The notes beneath the pieces were generated by a model that saw nothing but the letters and a program-made list of their open reading frames with translations, did not search any database and was not told where the DNA came from. Both the position numbers and the translations under genes were made by a program. Shown here piece by piece: positions 45,670 through 56,883 of a stretch of DNA of 64,000 bases; positions within the stretch are counted from its first letter, which is position 1; every line of letters starts with the position of its first letter. Source of the DNA: Plasmodium malariae (Eukaryota; Apicomplexa; Aconoidasida; Haemosporida; Plasmodiidae). The DNA lies in NCBI RefSeq assembly GCF_900090045.1, contig NC_041788.1, positions 1,736,001 through 1,800,000 on the forward strand, in the 5' to 3' direction.

Positions 45670-47472
45670 CTATTCTTGAGTTTTGTCTTCTCCCGCTTTG
45701 TTAACCTCACATTCAGTGCTTTCCTTTTTTGTTGTATTGTCGACATTTGTTGGAGCTATATCCTTAGGGTCATTTTTCTCGTTATTCCCATTACTCCTAT
45801 TATTCTCATCATTCTCATTATTCTCATTATTCTCTTTTTTTTCATCATTTCCTGAATTTTTTTTTTTTAAAAGTGATACTTCCCTGTCAATATTTTCTAT
45901 ATGTACATTAAGCATTTGTATACTTCTTGTTAGGGCCTCAAATAAAATTTTAAAATCTTTTATGTCTAGACTGTATGTATGGATAATTTTTTGCATTTCT
46001 GATACATTATTTGCAGTTTCTTCTGATTCTTTCTTAACTTCAAGGACATAATTAGAAAATCTCTTTATTTCGTTTCTCATAGTCATAATAGACACACTTG
46101 TGCATAGAGGTGCAAATCTACACACATTAGAGGTGGGATCATTATTAGCATTTTTCCCACCAAATAGAAAAAAAGCTTTCGTTTGAGAATGTAAATTTAA
46201 GGTACCATAATCATAACAGTTATGTATCTGTTTAGATGCTATCTGACAATTAAACCAACAATTAGATGGAATATCATATACATATAAATCAGGAATACTA
46301 TAATTAGAAAACCAACCAGAACACAAGCCACCAGATATCCACATATTTTTATCGATAATAACAGCTCCATGTTTCCATCTTGCACAAGGTGCTTCCCCAG
46401 ATGAGTTTTTGACTAATGTCCAATTTTCATTTTTGATATTATATACCCATAATTCATCTGTTGGAGATCCTTTACTATTTAAATCTCCACCAAATAAATA
46501 AAGAAGACTATAACTGATATTATCTTTCGTTGTTCTATCTAACCAAACAAGAGAAGAAAAAACTCTTCCTGAAGGACTTATACCTTTATGCTTAATTTCT
46601 GACCATTCTCCTCCAACAAATTTATACCCAGTTTTTAATAATTCATTATTTCTATTTAGTCCTCCCCAAATAATTGTTGTATAAGTACTAGGGCAGAACG
46701 TATATGCATGTCCAAATCGTGATCCTGGAATGGAATCTAATCTGTAAGAATATTTCGACCATGCATCTTCCGAAAAGTCATACATATAACAGTCCTTTGC
46801 TACTATGTTAGGTCCACATAATCCTCCAAACACTAATAAAGATGGATTATAATTAGCATTATATGTTAGTGTCATGGATGAATATGCTCTTTTTCCAGGA
46901 TTTACACTCAACTTTTTAGAAGTAAATGTATTAGGACCATATGTAAAAATTAAGAATTCGTCCAAATATTCATTATGCGAATTTATTCCACCATAAATAA
47001 AGAACTCATTCTCATATTCTACTATTGAGTGACCGTACTTTTTTGTAAACACTTTATTATCATGATAAATATGAGACAAAAAAAACTCTGGTGGAGACAT
47101 AACACAATCTGCTACTCGGGCATTGGGATTGGTATTGGATTTTCCCTCATCTTTCAGTTTAGAAGCACTATATTGATTTTTAAATGATTTGGAGTCATTT
47201 GAATTTAATATATGCTCATCTTGAGAGCCCCTTTTAGTGTTTAAACTCTTCGTCGATTTGAGAGTTTCTGATTTTTGTATAGATGTTTTTCTATTTTCTT
47301 CTTGGATATTATCAGAACTTTTCGCACTACTCATTTTACTTAAAGACTCTGCTTTATCTGTAGTATTTTTTTTTTGGAGAGTTGAATTCCTTGATTTTCT
47401 GTTGAATAATTTTCTTTGCTTTTCACCATCCGAAAATTCATCATTACCCGAAAAATCAGATATGTCCGACAT
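45670..47472 (-). CDS. Kelch-repeat (beta-propeller) protein with C-terminal coiled coil
   Basis: A 600-residue single-exon protein. About 120 charged and Ser-rich residues (MSDISDFSGNDEFSDGEKQ...) precede a six-bladed Kelch propeller at about 125-450. Six double-glycine turns are visible: IYGGINS, VFGGLCG, IWGGLNR, LFGGDLN, ISGGLCS and LFGGKNA. Each is followed by the expected W/Y-containing strand (DELWVYNIKNENW, DLYVYDIPSNCW). A predicted coiled coil covers about 465-535 (MRNEIKRFSNYVLEVKKESEETANNV...). A Glu/Asn-rich low-complexity tail follows. No BTB or F-box is present, so it is not Kelch13-like. The architecture suggests a protein-interaction scaffold with oligomerising tail, but its partner and place in the cell are unknown. 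Confidence 0.85.
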   Translation of the reverse strand: MSDISDFSGNDEFSDGEKQRKLFNRKSRNSTLQKKNTTDKAESLSKMSSAKSSDNIQEENRKTSIQKSETLKSTKSLNTKRGSQDEHILNSNDSKSFKNQYSASKLKDEGKSNTNPNARVADCVMSPPEFFLSHIYHDNKVFTKKYGHSIVEYENEFFIYGGINSHNEYLDEFLIFTYGPNTFTSKKLSVNPGKRAYSSMTLTYNANYNPSLLVFGGLCGPNIVAKDCYMYDFSEDAWSKYSYRLDSIPGSRFGHAYTFCPSTYTTIIWGGLNRNNELLKTGYKFVGGEWSEIKHKGISPSGRVFSSLVWLDRTTKDNISYSLLYLFGGDLNSKGSPTDELWVYNIKNENWTLVKNSSGEAPCARWKHGAVIIDKNMWISGGLCSGWFSNYSIPDLYVYDIPSNCWFNCQIASKQIHNCYDYGTLNLHSQTKAFFLFGGKNANNDPTSNVCRFAPLCTSVSIMTMRNEIKRFSNYVLEVKKESEETANNVSEMQKIIHTYSLDIKDFKILFEALTRSIQMLNVHIENIDREVSLLKKKNSGNDEKKENNENNENDENNRSNGNNEKNDPKDIAPTNVDNTTKKESTECEVNKAGEDKTQE

Positions 47473-49820
47473 TTTAATTTTTCAATATCCAGATATTTCA
47501 CTATTTTACCTTTATTATACCCGTAAAAGTTAGCTTTACTTCACTTTTTTTTTTTTTTTTTTTTTTACAACAAATTAACACACAAATGTCGTAATTTTTG
47601 CGTATTTTTCATGTTCTTGCAAGTTTTAATCTTGTTATTCACAAGAACAAAATAAATTAAAAATATGTACGTGTAAGATGATCATTCATATATATATGCA
47701 TATATATATATGTATACATAATTATGTGACGTCTTATTTATTTAACTGTAATTTTTTATTTTTTGGAGGTTATTTAAAAAGGGAGTTAAATAACCATCTA
47801 CTTTCTTTTTTCCCTGGTGACCCCTCTTAAAACTCGAAGGAAGAAATTAAAAAATAAATTAAATAAAAAAAAGACAAATAAGAAAAATGTATTATTTAAA
47901 TAAAATTCAAGAATATAAAACCATATCAGAAAGGTGTATGTGTTTTTTTTTTTTTTTTTTTCCTTTTTCAAAAAAAAAAAAAAAAAAAAAGACAACAATT
48001 TTACAACTTTTTAAAAGCCTTCATACAAAAACTCATATAATTAATCTTATATGATTTTAAGAATAAATGTTGAACACTATCATAAATATTAAAAACATAA
48101 TTATTCTTTTAATATTCTTCGTATTTATTTTTAATTCAAACATGTATAAACATGTGTAATTTATACATAAAAAAACAAAAAAAAAAAATTTGAAAACTTT
48201 GAAAGGAGGGTAATTAGCTAGCTGTTACTTGTAAAATATATTTAATTTGCTCATTTTTTTTCGCCTTACAACATATTAAAATGAAATTGATGAATTTATA
48301 TATTTAGGTATATATATATATATATATATGTGCGTATGTGTGTATATATATATATATCATATTACTGATGCTTATTGTTCACCTATTTTTTTCCTTTATG
48401 AGGAAAAACCCTACATTTTAATTGTACATCAAACTTATAAACAAAAATATAAAAGGAACATTTGCTCAATCCATACTCTTAAAATAAATATGAGTCTATA
48501 ACAAATAACCCATAATGAAGACAAAAAATACAAGTTAAATGGAACAATCATGTGAGAACGCATTTAAATGTTTTTTGATATGAAATATAATATACCAAAA
48601 CGTAAAATTAAAAATATTATATGCTTTTGAAGGGAAAAGGAAATAAGGCAAACATGTTAAAGCATTAATAGCATTTTAAATTAATACCTACAGTGTTTCT
48701 TTTTACAGTCTTTCCCATTCGCTTTTTTTTTTTTTTTAAATAATGGTAGATTAAATATAAGACAGTTTGAGGTTTTCATAATAATAATAAAAGTTATTCA
48801 GAAGTGTAAGAATGTCTTATTTTTATTTTTTCCAAAGCATAAAAATTTATATAAATTCAACATTCAATCAAAATGGGTCAACTGTAATAATTTAATTTAG
48901 ATAGCATATAAAGGACGCAATTAAAAATTGTGGGTTATTTTGAGGTTTATTTTAGGTTGTTAAATGATGTGTATACACTTTTTTTAAAGAAAAAAAGTCT
49001 ACATGTGCAATAAAAATAGTTCTATGTTGATTTTTTTTCTTTCTTTTTTTTTTTATATAACCCTTTTGAAGAATTTTTTTTTTTTTTTTTTTTTCTGCTT
49101 TTCCCCTTGATACTATAGTTCATATGTTTTTTTATTTTAACTTTCTTTATTCTTCAGATATGGTACAGTATATAACGCTAAATTAAAAACAAGGAATTAA
49201 AAATAATATTAGTCAAAAAAAAAAAAAAATAAAAGAGTACTGTAATGTGAAATTAAGTTTTAAATATATATTATTATATCTTGTTATATTTTATTTTAAT
49301 ATAAGCTCATAATTTTATATTTAAAATAATATAGAAAAGTGATTTGTCTATTTTCTTTTTTTTTTTTTATTTTTTAGTTTTCGTTTTTGTTGTTATATTT
49401 TATTATTTATTGTTGCTTTGTCATTGTGCTTGTTCTGTTTTATTATTTAAATATTTATTCTTCATATTTCTTCATTTTCCTTCATATTTCTTCATTTTCT
49501 TTCATTTTCCTTCATTTTTCTTCATTTTCCTTCATTTTTCTTCATTTTCCTTCATTTTTCGTCATTTTTCTTCTTTTTTTCTTTTTTTTACACTTTAATC
49601 TTCTTTTAAGTGTCGTACACTCGAATATATATATATTTTTTTTTATTATGTAAATCTCTTTCAATAATTTTATACATTTTATTCTACATATTAATATTTA
49701 ATTTAAAATTTAAAAGATTACACTTTGTGGTTACACTACAGTTATCATAATAGTTGGTAAAATGTTTGTATTTTTTTGATTATGATATATTTTAGCGGAT
49801 ACTTGTAAAAACGACAAATG
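47473..49820. other. Divergent spacer upstream of the Kelch gene
   Basis: Contains the Kelch upstream region on the left. Poly(T) runs are near 47545-47566 and 47943-47961, with an adjoining poly(A) at 47970-47990. (TA)n is near 48309-48330, and a pyrimidine tandem repeat lies at 49459-49575. The small open frames are homopolymer-driven. No gene is supported before the structured segment at 49821. Confidence 0.6.
49459..49575. repeat. Pyrimidine-rich TTCATTTTCC tandem repeat
   Basis: About eleven imperfect 10-11-bp units of CTTCATTTTTC / CTTCATTTTCC form an almost purine-free + strand. It lies about 0.5 kb upstream of the seven-helix receptor-like gene. Confidence 0.8.
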
Positions 49821-49921
49821 TACGGGTATATGTGCAACGTGTGAACAACACATATATACGTATTCATCGTTTTAAAGCCATATCTCTGTGCAAAAGAAGC
49901 ACAAGAAGTTTGGGCTTTACA
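49821..49921 (+). ncRNA. Candidate H/ACA snoRNA
   Basis: Two consecutive hairpins. Hairpin 1 (49821-49862) pairs TACG/CGTA and TATATGTG/CACATATA. Hairpin 2 (49874-49918) has a lower stem AAAGCC/GGCUUU and an upper stem UGUGC/GCACA with a seven-base loop. Its internal pocket is AUAUCUC on the left and AGAAGUUUG on the right. ACA follows the lower stem immediately (49919-49921), 15 nt after the top of the pocket, the spacing required for H/ACA guides. The pocket can pair with the conserved 18S rRNA sequence CUUCU-UA-GAG: AGAAG(U) on the right, CUC on the left. This would place pseudouridine at the U of UA. Weak points: the upper stem is only 5 bp, no clear H box (ANANNA) is seen, and this lies 165 bp upstream of a start codon, so it could be part of that leader. 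Confidence 0.5.
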
Positions 49922-50085
49922 GCAACTGACTCCGTAGGTTGACGATTGTACTTTATTGAAAAAAGACTTACATAGCAAAAGCAGTAACAAAAGTATAAGA
50001 AGCACTGCAAGTGTAAATTTTGGTACAATAAAAAAAATAAAAGTTTTAGACGCTACTAATTAATTATAGAAAGGATCAAAAAAAT

Positions 50086-52371
50086 ATGACAAAAATATTT
50101 AAGCGCTTTTTTATTTTTTTGGGGTTTTTGGTATCAATTATAGTACAAAATGATGTGAAAGGTAAAGTATTCCATGGAGATTTTAATATAAAAAAAAATG
50201 AGAAGATTCATTATTTAACAAAATTTAGTTGTAGTATAGGAACCTGCGAATTCAACATTAAAATGAGGCTTAAGGATAATATATTTACAAAATTGCTTCA
50301 TAACTACTATAAAATTAATAGTAGATTATCAAATGATGGAGAAGACAATGTAAATAGTAAGTTGTTTAATATGGATTATGATAATGCATATTATGTATTA
50401 ACCAACAATAATCTACAGCCTCTAACCCAAAGAATAACTCTAATGCTTGATATTGAGCAAAACTATGTAAATAAATATGAAAAATGTTTTGCTTTTGGAA
50501 ATTTAAGGAGTGTACATAGGTTCAAGATACCTTTTCATTTTAAATATTCCGATTTAATTAATAGTAAAACATACAACATTAAGAATTTTATAAATAATAA
50601 ACATTCTATGTCTTTTACTAGTACTTATAGTGAACTAAAAAATAATAAATATTTGCAGTCGGAAATTTCAAATCATGCACTACTTATTAATGAAAAAAAT
50701 GAAAACTATGAATATAAAAATATTTATGCTAAAACGACACATCGAGTTCATGTATGGTTTTTAATGTTTGATGATTGCTATGATAGCTTTATTCATAATT
50801 TGAAATTAAACATAAGAGCTAAATTAGCATACTGGGAATACTTACTAAAAGCATCAAACAAAAAAGATATTTCAAACTTATCATCTGCAGAATTAAATAT
50901 CAGTGGTAGTCAACATGATATTAGTGACGATCATGATAATGATAGAAGAATAAAGGACTATGATGCAAAATATTACAAATCAAATAATTTTGATAAAAAT
51001 ACACTTTTAGAAAATCCTAAAAGGCTTTTATTTTTAGAAAATAATTTCACAAAAGGCGAGGTAGAAGATATGTCTTTTTTTCTCAAGTATCATAATTTTA
51101 AAAACATGAAAAATTTTACTAATATGTATAATAATTTATATAAAAATGGGTTCTATGAACAAGTAATAGATTATATATATGAAAATGAAGGGTTTAAAGT
51201 AGAATATGAAGTAAATATATTTCAAACAAACAATTCTCATTTTTCGTACGAGTTATTACATTCTCCTATACTTACATTCATTTTAACTATTCTATATATC
51301 TTTTTAATTTTTCAATATGGTAATAGAATTATTCAAAACATTGTATCGAAGAAGCATAAACATGCAATGGTCTTGTGTGTTGCTGTTGTAATATTAATAC
51401 AGTTAATATCTAACTTTTTATTACTTATACATTTACTAGTATATTCAAAAAACGGTATTGGAATTGAACTTTTTAAGATATCTTTTAATATACTAAATTT
51501 TTTAACTCAAATTATTATGTGTACCATGTTGCTTTCATTGAGTTATGGCTTAACCATTTTTGAGGCAAGATTTAACATTTTTTCAAGAATCAAAATTATA
51601 TTTGGTATTATCACCTTCTTCCACGTAAGAATAAATTCCACACACGTATGAACACATATATCCGTATGCATATATTCATGTATCACGCAATGAGGAATGC
51701 AAAAATAAATATATTTTCCATCCAAATTTTAAAATTTAAATGCGTAGATTAAACTTTGTAATCCATCTTTTTTTTTTCTTTTTTTTTTTTTTCTTTTAGT
51801 TTAAATGTTTATAAATTATGTTCTTTAAGTAGTATAATTTTTTATAATATGGTGTTTGCATTTTATAAATACTGATAATTATATTTTTAATTTATATGTG
51901 TACATATATATTGACCACTACCTTTATTATTTGTAGGTTGTTTTAGTTATATTAGATAACACGTATATTAAGGAATCCTCCTCGAAATATTTTGACAATG
52001 ATAACATAACCGGATATATCATACTAGCTTTAAGAGTATTGTTAGCAATTGTATATCATGTTAATATAAATAATTTATTTTTAGAAGCCAAAATAGCCCC
52101 TATTCGTAACTTTTTAAAGAAAATGTACATATATGGTCTATTTTACATATTCTCATTTCCCATAATTTTTATGATATGTTATATATTTGATACTTATTGG
52201 AGACAAAGGTTCATGTTGTTTGGAACTGCTTTTCTGCAGTTCATATCAACTTATTTTATTATAAAAATGTTCTTAACAAACTCAGAATATTTTAAAGTTT
52301 CGGACATGTCAGCTAGTGACCTTCCTGGAGGAACTTCTAGCTGGTTTAATCAGAAAACGCATACATATTAA
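50086..52371 (+). CDS. GPR180/TMEM145-type seven-transmembrane protein
   Basis: Exons 50086-51624 and 51937-52371 join in phase 0 (donor GTAAGA, acceptor TTTGTAG) to give 657 residues. A signal peptide (FFIFLGFLVSIIVQNDVKG) precedes an ectodomain of about 370 residues. This contains HGDFNIKKNEKIHYLTKFSC, several cysteines, and RVHVWFLMFDDCYDSFI, comparable to the extracellular domain of GPR180/TMEM145 proteins. Seven hydrophobic segments follow, starting about residue 393 (SPILTFILTILYIFLIF) and ending with FMLFGTAFLQFISTYFIIKMF. The third carries the family-like QIIMCTMLLSLSYGLTI. The tail is short (SWFNQKTHTY). Proteins of this class (GpcrRhopsn4 domain) include candidate serpentine receptors of Plasmodium. 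Signalling or secretory-pathway trafficking are both possible; ligand and G-protein coupling are unknown. Confidence 0.75.
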
Positions 52372-54104
52372 ATAAAAATAAGATTTCTACCATAATTGCC
52401 TTGTTTCATCATATATTCATTTCTTTGCCATTGTTGTTGTGTATACATAAATATACATATGTATAAATATATGTATATAATCATATATGTACATATTCAT
52501 ATATCTATATATTTATATATGTGTATATTCGTATATGTATGCATAATTATATGCATGTACGTATGTATATATATGTGTGTGAGTACACATGCTTATATCA
52601 TCTTTTAGTACATAAGCAATTATATTTAAATGTGTGTATACATGCATATATAATATTTTAGTACATAAGCAATTATATTTAAATGTGTGTACACATGCAT
52701 ATATAATATTTTAGTATATAAGCAATTATATTTAAATGTGTGTATACATGCATATATAATATTTTTGTACATATATGTATAAATATTTACTATATATATA
52801 TATATACATATATATATGTATATGCATACTATATATAGGTATCTGTGTTTTTTTTTTTTTTTTTTTGTTTTGTCTTATATTAAAAATTTTAATTAATGAT
52901 TTGTTTCACAATTCCTTAATTCCTTAAGCTTTTGTATGCGTATTAAAATAGAAAAAAAAAAAAAAAATTAAAACAAAACAAAACAAAAAATAAAAATTTA
53001 AAGCCAAAATGAAAATATGCATTATTAAAACAAGCACTCTAATACTATTAAAAAGTTTTGTTTTTATTTATGAATATACTTTTTTTTTTTTTTTTTTTTT
53101 TTGATTATACTAAAAAAAAAAATTATACATATAATAAAATAACTATGTAAGAAGATACAATTCGTAAAATTTATGTACGGTATAAATTTTTATTTTATTT
53201 TATGATATTTTTTTAGTATCAATATTTTACACTTTTATATTATTTATTATTACCATATAATGTTATCACCTCATTCAATTTATGCGCTAAGGTTTAATTA
53301 CACCTTTTTCGCATAAATAAATATTGTTAAGTTATATAAAGAATACATACATAAGTATGTGATAAATCCCTTTAAGCGGATAACTTTGCCAAAAGTAGAA
53401 GCATATTAAGAAGAAAAAGCTAAAAAATTTAATTGAAGAGTTTATTTAAGTGTTATTTAGACGTAAAAAACAGACGAGTTGACCATTTTCAGTGTGAAGA
53501 CTTTATTTTATGTCAAAGCAGTTCATAGTACATTGTAAATTTGTAAATGTATATATGTACATGCATATTTATATTTTTATGTTGTGCAAAATTGAAATAA
53601 TTCTCTGAAGACTAAAAGATAGCTTTCGGAAAAGTGCAAACGTATTTTAAAATGCAAAACAATATAGGGATTAAATTTAAAAAGTGAAATAACAATAATA
53701 CATGTTTCATATATTTTTTTTTTTTTAATTAAATCAAACACCTATACTTGTTTGACGACATGACACAAAAGTAAAAGGCTGAAAAAAATAAAGAGAAAAT
53801 ATATTTAACAATTTGTTTTGTATTATTGCTTAAAGAATATAAACATATACAATACAAAATTAAATAACGTACAATTTTAGCGATCAAAATGTGTATATAC
53901 TTATAAGCATTTATATATTAATGGAAATTATTAGTGGAACAGAAGAAAATTCTATATATACTATTTTTAGTTATATATATTATTATACAGTATACATACC
54001 TTAATTTTGTTTCACTTTATAACTTGCAAAATAAAAAACAAATACTTTAAAACATATTTTATTTATTTGTATATAAATTTATATATACGTTCGTATTCAC
54101 CAAA
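52372..54104. other. Spacer between the seven-helix gene and LC8
   Basis: Contains a TATG/TA-rich microsatellite belt (52440-52600), a 53-bp tandem repeat (separate entry), poly(T) tracts near 52849-52866 and 53080-53102, and the LC8 upstream region on the right. No gene is seen. Confidence 0.65.
52603..52770. repeat. 53-bp tandem repeat, about three copies
   Basis: Units start at 52603, 52656 and 52709, each opening TTTTAGTAC(or T)ATAAGCAATT and ending in CATGCATATATAATA. They differ at only one or two positions. A partial fourth copy follows at 52762. Confidence 0.9.
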
Positions 54105-54386
54105 ATGGCCGATAGAAAATCGAATAAAAATGCTGTTGTAAAAAATGTAGATATGACCGAAGAAATGCAAATAGATGCTATTGACTGTGCTAATCAAGCT
54201 TTGCAAAAATATAATGTAGAAAAAGATATTGCTGCACATATAAAAAAAGAATTTGACAGAAAATACGATCCCACATGGCATTGTGTAGTAGGAAGAAATT
54301 TTGGTTCTTATGTTACGCATGAAACTAAAAATTTTATTTACTTTTATATTGGGCAGGTAGCTATATTGCTATTCAAATCAGGTTAA
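54105..54386 (+). CDS. DLC1: Dynein light chain LC8 (DYNLL type)
   Basis: A 93-residue homodimeric hub protein that binds short motifs in dynein intermediate chains and many other partners; it is part of cytoplasmic and axonemal dynein. The sequence is near-identical to LC8 of other eukaryotes: [60 protein letters not shown] and [11 protein letters not shown]. The C-terminal block is complete and contiguous, so the GT inside GGGCAGGTAG is not a splice donor here. The ATG lies in context CAAAATGG and the stop follows FKSG, as in the family. It is one of two dynein subunits in this window. Identification is firm. Confidence 0.97.
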   Translation: MADRKSNKNAVVKNVDMTEEMQIDAIDCANQALQKYNVEKDIAAHIKKEFDRKYDPTWHCVVGRNFGSYVTHETKNFIYFYIGQVAILLFKSG

Positions 54387-55624
54387 TTTATTTCGTTTCT
54401 GCGATTGACATTGTCTTTAATTTATTATATTTTAAAAAGAGTCATTCAAAAAAAAAAAAAGGAAAAATCAAATAAAAAAGTGAAAAATGGTATTGATACA
54501 ATAAAGCATATAGGAGCAATATACACAACATGAGCCCAAACGTATATAAATTATTAATAAATATGTACATACCCACAAAAAAAAAAAAAAAAAAAAACAA
54601 GCCTACATACATATATGTATGTATATGTATATATATATATATATATATACATATATACTTAATTTTTACGAAGTACACAAAAAACATAGTCAGATATTTT
54701 ATAATATATAAAAAAATGATTAGAAGAGTTCTTCGTAAATGAACTTTTTTTCCCTTTTATTTTTTTAATTATTTACAACATATATTCTTACATTTACATA
54801 TATGTGTTTAAATACTTATTTTGGTAATCATATAATCTATACTATATATATGTGTGTGTTTTATTTATATGTGCTTTCATATTTAAATATTTATTTACAG
54901 TATTAGCATTTTTTTTACTTATATTTTTATATTTTTTTTTTTCATACCCCTATTTTGCTCCCTTTTTTTTATTGTGCCTCTATGAAGCAAAAATTATTTG
55001 AAATTTTATTGTTAGAATGTATTTATCATTTTTTAATAATGAACACTTCATATCAAAAAAATTAATATGTAAAAAAAAATTTTTTTCTTTCATTTTTAAT
55101 AATTTATTTCGTAGTAATTTTAGTATGATAAAATGCAAAGAACAAATTACATATAATTAGCAATAATTAATATAAGCTTATAATAAACTGTAATGAATTT
55201 CATTTAACCCCAAGGACAATTAAAAAAAAAAATAGAAACACATGTACACACTTATGTTTATATTCATATTTTCATATTTATTAGCACATAGGATATTAAT
55301 TAATGATAAAAATTTTAACTCATATTTAAAAAAATATAATAATTGCACATATGTATAATTAAAAATAACTATATAGGCATGAAAAAATAAATGTTAAAAA
55401 TAACGTTATAAAACTTTTTTAAAATTAAAAAATTTGATTAAACAGATACGATTTAAAATTATTAGAATTCAATTTTAATTATTATGCTGAAAAACCTTAA
55501 AATAATTACCATGCTGACATATCCAGGATAAATTTTAAAATTTTTATTCTTTTTCAAACATATTTATTTTATATATAAATATATATATATACATATATGT
55601 TGTATAAAAATTCACTATTCATTC
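54387..55624. other. Convergent spacer (LC8 / RPB8)
   Basis: 3' flanks of both genes. Contains poly(A) at 54578-54598, (TA)n at 54628-54650 and mixed AT-rich DNA. No further gene or structured element is seen. Confidence 0.65.
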
Positions 55625-56427
55625 TCATGCTCTTTCAATGTCTATATTTTTTGTAAGTAAGTAAATTTTCATGTCAATTTCCAAATCTCCAATAAACTGC
55701 TTATCACTAGTTAAGGCCATCATTAATCCTCCAAAGGATGCATATATCGTCCTTTAAAAAAAAGCACACATACACACAATATATGAATACGCGAACATAA
55801 ATATAAAATAAAAAAAATATCTATGTGTATATGTACATATACATATGTACCCATACATATGTTTATATACATAAATACATACAATTCAGTCGAACGTTTT
55901 AGATTTATATTAGGACAAAAATAAAATATAGTTTACGTAATATATAACAAAAAAATTTTTATTATGTTAAATAAGTAATGAACCTCCTTTCCGATGACAA
56001 TTCTTCAAATTTAAAAATCCTTCCACTCATAATGTATTCAATATTATTTAATGAAATGTTTTCATTTTGTTCCCAAGACTTTTCATCATTTTGGTTTAAA
56101 AGCTTATCTTGAAGAGCCAAGTAAATAGCCTGTCAGAATTGTACATATATATAAACTTGGTATTACATCCGTTCATACTAAGTGGTATGTATAAACTTAA
56201 TAGTCTCATAAAGGAAATATATAAAAGAAAAAAAAAAAAAAAAAAAAAAAAAATTATTTTTTTATTACTTTCTTTTCTTCCACTTTAAACAATTCAGAAT
56301 GAACATCAAGAATCAATTCTGCATCATAACCTGTACTTTTCGCTTTTATTCTACTCACTTTTTCAAATTTTGAATTATCAACACTACTAATGACAAAACG
56401 ATCTTCAAATAAAATGTTTGACGCCAT
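55625..56427 (-). CDS. RPB8: RNA polymerase I/II/III shared subunit RPB8 (RPABC3), three exons
   Basis: Common subunit of all three nuclear RNA polymerases. No single exon exceeds 159 nt, so it is easy to miss. Exons on the minus strand are 56269-56427, 55984-56129 and 55625-55751. Phases 0 and 2 close to 143 residues (human RPB8 has 150). Exon 1 gives NILFEDRFVISSVD...KFEKVSRIKAKS...AELILDVHSELF, the conserved N-terminal beta-barrel (compare ILFEDIFDV...DRVSRLHCES...DLILDVN). Exon 2 gives NIEYIMSGRIFKFEE. Exon 3 gives TIYASFGGLMMALTSD and KIYLLTKNI, matching VSYGGLLMRL and VYLLMKKL. Donors are GTAATA and GTTCAT; acceptors are CTGACAG and TTTAAAG. The second donor is non-consensus at +3 to +5 but is required by the protein. 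Identification is firm. Confidence 0.92.
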
Positions 56428-56883
56428 AACTTTTTTTATTTATACAACATATATAAATAATCTTAAAATAGTCGCCTTTAAATTAACATATAAATGTGTC
56501 ATAAACTACAAAAAAATGGCTGAAAAGTAATTGGTAAATGTATAAAAAAAAATAAAGGACGTATTATTAGTGCTGTGGAAGGTACACTATATTACAGCAT
56601 TTAATCAAACAAGATATTACACAAATATATATGTACATATATATATGTTTATGTAGTTACACTTGTAAAAAATGTACATACAAAATTATAGAACTTTTTA
56701 AACAAAATAATCGGAAAGGCAAGAAATTAATCAAAAAGAAAAAAATAAAAATTTCAGAAAGTAAGCAAAAAGGGTACTTACAAATTATATAAAACTTTAT
56801 CATATATATATATCTATACATATATATAAATACTAGTTAAAATTTACAATTCAAAAGAAATACAAAAAAAAAAAAAGGCATAT
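56428..56883. promoter_or_regulatory. Divergent upstream region (RPB8 / small LYR-like gene)
   Basis: 456 bp between the RPB8 start and the ATG at 56884, with TA-rich palindromes near 56626-56650 and 56800-56830. No named site is identified. Confidence 0.4.

Noticed and set aside
49344..49653. Phe/Leu-rich plus-strand open frames
   Set aside because: They are translations of the pyrimidine tandem repeat and poly(T) tracts.
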